This document shows positions 60,537-64,000 of a stretch of 64,000 nt of DNA, one piece after another; positions within the stretch are counted from its first letter, which is position 1; the number at the start of each line of letters is the position of its first letter. This stretch comes from an uncultured Roseibium sp. (GTDB lineage Bacteria > Pseudomonadota > Alphaproteobacteria > Rhizobiales > Stappiaceae), in NCBI RefSeq assembly GCF_963675985.1, contig NZ_OY780958.1, forward strand, positions 558,001-622,000, read 5' to 3'. The position numbers and the translations under genes are program-made. The notes under the pieces are model-generated. The model was not told the DNA's origin, did no database searches, and was given only the letters and a program-made list of their open reading frames with translations.

Positions 60537-61064
60537 ATGCCGATTTACAGCCTGGACGGCGTTCAACCGGAATTTCCCGACGACGATTGCTACTGGGTCG
60601 CTCCGGATGCAGACGTGATCGGACGTGTCCGGCTCGACCGGGATGCAAGCGTCTGGTTCGGCGCGGTGTTGCGCGGCGACAATGAGCTGATCCATATCGG
60701 GGAACGCTCGAATGTCCAGGACGGCAGCGTGTTTCACACCGACATGGGCTACCCGCTGACCATCGGACCCGATTGCACGATCGGCCACAAGGCGATTCTG
60801 CACGGCTGCACCATCAAGCGGAACTCGCTGGTGGGCATGGGGGCCACGATCCTGAATGGGGCGGTAATCGGCGAAAATTGCATAGTCGGGGCAAATGCGC
60901 TGATCGCCGAAGGCAAGGTGATCCCTGACAATTCCCTGGTCGTCGGCATGCCGGGCAAAGTGATCCGCCAGCTGGATGCGGAGGCGGCCGATGGCATCAC
61001 GAAATCCGCCGCAGGCTATGTGCGCAACTGGCAGCGGTTCAAGGCGGGATTAACGCCGGTCTGA
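60537..61064 (+). CDS. Gamma carbonic anhydrase family protein
   Basis: 175 residues. A left-handed beta-helix with hexapeptide repeats; metal-ligand His in SVFHTDMGYP and CTIGHKAILHGC. VVGMPGKVIRQL is the usual C-terminal motif. Such proteins are carbonic-anhydrase-like; many lack shown activity. Confidence 0.92.
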   Translation: MPIYSLDGVQPEFPDDDCYWVAPDADVIGRVRLDRDASVWFGAVLRGDNELIHIGERSNVQDGSVFHTDMGYPLTIGPDCTIGHKAILHGCTIKRNSLVGMGATILNGAVIGENCIVGANALIAEGKVIPDNSLVVGMPGKVIRQLDAEAADGITKSAAGYVRNWQRFKAGLTPV

Positions 61065-61110
61065 CCGGCGATACCCCGGACATTAGCCCTGATGCGACCT
61101 AGAAAAGGAC

Positions 61111-61190
61111 GGGAGCCGGCTTGCGGGGGCTAGCCGACTCCCTGGATCCGGTCGTGGTAGGGATGGGGAGGGTGGGGACGCGACCGGATC
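61111..61190. terminator. Double hairpin between convergent genes
   Basis: First, an imperfect stem GGGAG-C-CGGC / GCCG-A-CTCCC at 61111-61142. Second, a perfect 10-bp stem GATCCGGTCG/CGACCGGATC at 61145-61154 and 61181-61190. Between two converging genes, this fits bidirectional termination, though the T-runs are short. Confidence 0.5.
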
Positions 61191-61268
61191 TTCCCGTTGC
61201 CCCGAAGGGCAATCCTCCAATTTCCATTTCCTGGCGTTGCGCCGGCCCGTCGGGCCGAAGCGCCAGAA

Positions 61269-61883
61269 CTATTCGGAGACGCTGCTCACTGCCGTGACCC
61301 GTGTGTCCGCGATACCTGTCCATTTTGCCGGAGCGCGCGTGGACTGGCGCTTGATGTACCTGTACGGTGTCGAATACCAGGGCAGGACCGCTTCGATCTG
61401 GTTGTCGAGGATCATGTCCCCCTGATCGGTGCGCACGGTCAGAACCGCATGGCCGGCATTCTTAACATCCTTGGCGACCGTGATCAGAAGCGCGCTTCTC
61501 GGCCAGCCTGCGGCAATGAGTTCGCGCTGCTTTTCGAGGACATATTCCTCGCAATCGCCCAAACCGTTCACCGGATAGGTCCAGTATTCCGGCTTTCCGA
61601 AATTCTCTTCATCGGTCACCGGCGTGATCTGGCTGTTGACCTTGTGGTTCAGCGCGATCAACTCGTTCCATCTTTCTTCCGTCAGCTTGACCACAACCGG
61701 CGCATTGGTGCCGCCCCGGCATTCACTGCGGTTCTCCCTACAGAACTGCACATGCCCCACTGGCGGTTTGACGACGGTGTCCATGGCCATGAAACGGCTT
61801 GGCGAAGCCTCTGCTGTCCATGAGGTGACTGCGGTCAAAAGAAGAACTGCAGGTAAATAAGTGTACTTCTGATGTAGTTTCAT
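61269..61883 (-). CDS. Bacterial transglutaminase-like cysteine peptidase
   Basis: 204 residues with a signal peptide (PAVLLLTAVTSWTAEA). GDCEEYVLEKQREL (Cys 111), KNAGHAVLTVRT (His 145) and MILDNQ (Asp 160) give the BTLCP triad. Such enzymes are periplasmic and often linked to adhesin release or c-di-GMP signalling. Here no LapD-like partner is adjacent. Confidence 0.88.
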   Translation of the reverse strand: MKLHQKYTYLPAVLLLTAVTSWTAEASPSRFMAMDTVVKPPVGHVQFCRENRSECRGGTNAPVVVKLTEERWNELIALNHKVNSQITPVTDEENFGKPEYWTYPVNGLGDCEEYVLEKQRELIAAGWPRSALLITVAKDVKNAGHAVLTVRTDQGDMILDNQIEAVLPWYSTPYRYIKRQSTRAPAKWTGIADTRVTAVSSVSE

Positions 61884-62375
61884 TGTAACGCCCTCCCCAA
61901 GGCTGGCGTAACAATGACAGATGCGATTTTACTTCTTGAGAATTTAAAATATAAATCAAGAATAAAACTTTAGATGGAATTGATCATTACTTTAATAAAA
62001 GTGTATTCGACTTTAAAATTAATTTGCCTCTTAGTTGAGTAAAATTGTCTCTATCTTCTGCAACCCTCTGAAAAGAAGAGGGAAACATCGGAAACATGTA
62101 GGTGGAGGTCTCGCCTCGGACCATCAATGCGATGCCCCGGGCGGCAGTATTCAGCTGTTCCGCTTGGGTGAAACAGGGTGTTTTTCGGGATATTTTTTTG
62201 AGAGAAAATTCGCTGCCAGGCGCGCGCAAGGTTACCAAATCCCAAAGGGAATACCCTTCCGGGTTCCTTTGCGGCAGATTTATAGGTGCAGGCATGGCGG
62301 AAACCGGAGCGGCCCCGCTGGTGGTTCGGCTGCTGTGCCGCTCACAATGAAAGAAAGAGGAATGGTCCGGACCGG
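61884..62375. other. Intergenic region with AT-rich part
   Basis: About 490 bases, AT-rich from 61905 to 62060. A 102-residue frame on the minus strand (61987-62295) has no recognisable homology and poor start context, so I do not call it. It likely holds the promoter for the transglutaminase-like gene. Confidence 0.5.
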
Positions 62376-63005
62376 TCAGTCGCTACTGGAAATATGATGT
62401 TCCAGCAGTTCCCGGTTCTGGATCGCCGCGAATTCGACTGCAATGCCGCCTTCGATGCGGCGAACGACACGGGCGCGCATCTTGCCGAGCGCGATGCTGT
62501 CGCCGGGTTCCGGCTGGACGTCGGTGGCAAGAGCCGCACCGGAAAGGGACACGTCGATGATCCGGCACATGTGTTCCGAGCCGTCCGGCAAGACGATCTT
62601 GGTGATCGGATTTTTCGGAACGAAGCGGTCATGCCGGCGGTCTTCGGGCAGATTGAGTTCGTCGCGGTTGGCGAGCCAGGTCAGCACGTTGGCGATCTTG
62701 TCGCGCTTGCGCGGCGTGTTGCGCAGTTCGACCGCGAAGCCGCCATCGAAGAGGCGGGCGATCCGGCCTTCCACGCGGCTCAGGTGATCGAGATAGGCAA
62801 CTACCCGTTCGCCGACGCGGCCGGATACGGGGGTGATCATGGCCATGCCGCCGGGCGACATATCGATGACCTGGCACGGATATTCGCGCCGGTCTTCGAG
62901 CATGAAACGGCCGAGGATATTTACGGATACACGCTGATGCCGACGCCGGTCCGCTGCGTGAAGCGTTCTGCTTCCATCGGTTGCTGTAGCCAATCCGGCG
63001 CCCAT
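62376..63005 (-). CDS. Tandem PilZ-domain protein
   Basis: 209 residues with two PilZ domains. The first has RRRHQRV and DMSPGGMAMI; the second has RRHDRFVPKNP and DVSLSGAALA. RxxxR plus DxSxxG are the c-di-GMP ligands and appear intact in both. It is probably a c-di-GMP receptor. Neighbour to a PAS_5 protein, in line with a sensory role. Confidence 0.9.
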   Translation of the reverse strand: MGAGLATATDGSRTLHAADRRRHQRVSVNILGRFMLEDRREYPCQVIDMSPGGMAMITPVSGRVGERVVAYLDHLSRVEGRIARLFDGGFAVELRNTPRKRDKIANVLTWLANRDELNLPEDRRHDRFVPKNPITKIVLPDGSEHMCRIIDVSLSGAALATDVQPEPGDSIALGKMRARVVRRIEGGIAVEFAAIQNRELLEHHISSSD

Positions 63006-63131
63006 GCGTCTAATACCCGTTTGCCCCTACGCCTGACACGTATTCCGGGAACGGGCTCCATCGCACACGTCCCAAGGACTCGCAGTTTACGGGCGTGGGG
63101 TTAACGATATGTAAGGCGTCGGCACTTCCGC

Positions 63132-63776
63132 TTATGATTTTCCGCCCGAATAGACCGTCAGGTGTCCGACCTGGCGTTCCGCGCCTTGGGGAAGGCCGGA
63201 ATGCGGCAGGTTCATGCCTTCCGCCGTAAAGCGCGGAAGGATCGGATTGACCCCTTCGCCGGGCTTGAGGAAATACGGCCGCTCATCCGGCCAGACAAGA
63301 CGCAGGCTGGTGATCGACTGGTTCAAAATGGGATGCAGACCGAGCCAGTAGGGGCGTTCCATCGGGGTGGAGGAGCCCAGGATCCGGATGCGGCCCTCGC
63401 CGGGAACATTCAGCGGAAGAAGCAGCATTTCCATGTTCAGGTGCTGCTCGCGTTCGGTGTGGCCGGCCACTCCGATAACAGCCGCGGCCGCATCCTCGGA
63501 GATGGCGGCAATCAGGCTGGCGAGAGCCTCGCGATCCTTCTCGCTCCAGCCGCGCAGGAAATTGCGGCCTTTCAGCTCCCGGCAGTGTGCCGAGCACAGA
63601 CGGGTCCCGGCGAGCCGGTAACGCACGTCATGAGGCGAATTCACTTCGAGGATGAAGGTATCGCCCAGGAGCGAGCGAATCCGGCCGGGATCGATTTCGC
63701 TGCGGTTGGGGGCAGGACGCGCTCCGCGCAGATCATCCCAGTACTTGTAGAGTGTTTTGGATACGCCGTTCTTCAT
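63132..63776 (-). CDS. PAS_5 domain protein
   Basis: 214 residues. LYKYWDDLRGARPAPNRSEIDP followed by FILEVNSPHDVRYRLAGTRLC is the PAS_5 signature. PAS folds bind small ligands. There is no output domain, so it may act through partners; these proteins commonly sit near PilZ proteins in alphaproteobacteria. Confidence 0.88.
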   Translation of the reverse strand: MKNGVSKTLYKYWDDLRGARPAPNRSEIDPGRIRSLLGDTFILEVNSPHDVRYRLAGTRLCSAHCRELKGRNFLRGWSEKDREALASLIAAISEDAAAAVIGVAGHTEREQHLNMEMLLLPLNVPGEGRIRILGSSTPMERPYWLGLHPILNQSITSLRLVWPDERPYFLKPGEGVNPILPRFTAEGMNLPHSGLPQGAERQVGHLTVYSGGKS

Positions 63777-64000
63777 CTGATTATGCCCCTGTTTTAAAGA
63801 GCGGTGCCGAAATCGGGCGGGTTATGGCCACTTGTCCGAAATCGGGACACCTTTGCTTCTGTCTCCGTGTTTGGGTCCTGTTAAGCAGAGGGCGTGCCAA
63901 ATAGCGGAAAACCGGCGAGACGGTCAGCCGTTACGCTTAATTAAGGTTAACGATTGCTTGTCGTTGCCAAGGGGGCGGGCCTGCGGCACCTTAATGTTGC

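Noticed and set aside
61987..62295. A 102-residue minus-strand frame between the transglutaminase-like and PilZ genes
   Set aside because: No motif, signal or ribosome site; region composition changes within it.

Overview
The window is chromosomal DNA of a GC-rich alphaproteobacterium, with a foreign, mobilizable genomic island of about 32 kb in the middle. The flanks carry typical alphaproteobacterial genes: a Usg-like protein, a DUF3126 protein, a bacterial transglutaminase-like peptidase, a gamma carbonic anhydrase, PilZ and PAS_5 proteins, and an IspB-type polyprenyl synthase. A marine Hyphomicrobiales lineage such as Labrenzia/Roseibium/Stappia is my inference from gene style, not something measured.

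Left flank (1-16346): an FtrA-type regulator divergent from a rhodanese, a small cytochrome c, Usg-like protein, a tRNA m6A methyltransferase with a DUF2007 protein, octaprenyl diphosphate synthase, pyroglutamyl peptidase, IspE with a TPR protein, pyruvate phosphate dikinase followed by MeaB, a CHASE4-GGDEF-EAL protein, RadC and methionine aminopeptidase.

Island (about 16380-48300): it abuts and overlaps tRNA-Leu(UAA). A large serine recombinase has its stop codon inside the tRNA. Behind it lie (a) a strongly AT-rich cassette of three genes: an alpha/beta hydrolase, a 602-residue protein with a possible PIN-like nuclease region, and a small unknown protein; (b) a SIR2-HerA anti-phage module with a downstream DUF4365 nuclease-like gene; (c) an ArdA anti-restriction gene and a ParB-like gene whose 5' end is broken by a one-base slip in a C-tract; (d) a second, small serine resolvase and a ParDE toxin-antitoxin pair; (e) a minus-strand run of membrane and accessory proteins with a VirD4/TraG-like coupling protein; (f) a giant NTPase with 29 near-identical 108-bp Sel1 repeats and C-terminal ankyrin repeats; (g) a MobC/relaxase pair with a candidate oriT. 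No mating-pair (VirB) genes are present, so the island looks mobilizable, not self-transmissible.

Right flank (48424-64000): TrkH potassium transporter, SfsA, an L,D-transpeptidase, xanthine phosphoribosyltransferase, a CinA-N-type molybdopterin-binding protein, an FAD monooxygenase, a zf-CHCC zinc-finger protein, two overlapping alpha/beta hydrolases, enoyl-CoA hydratase, serine acetyltransferase, gamma carbonic anhydrase, and PilZ/PAS signalling proteins.

The best places for undescribed biology are the AT-rich hydrolase/PIN-like cassette (18669-21753), the third gene of the SIR2-HerA locus (25755-26819), and the repeat-mosaic NTPase (40418-46126).
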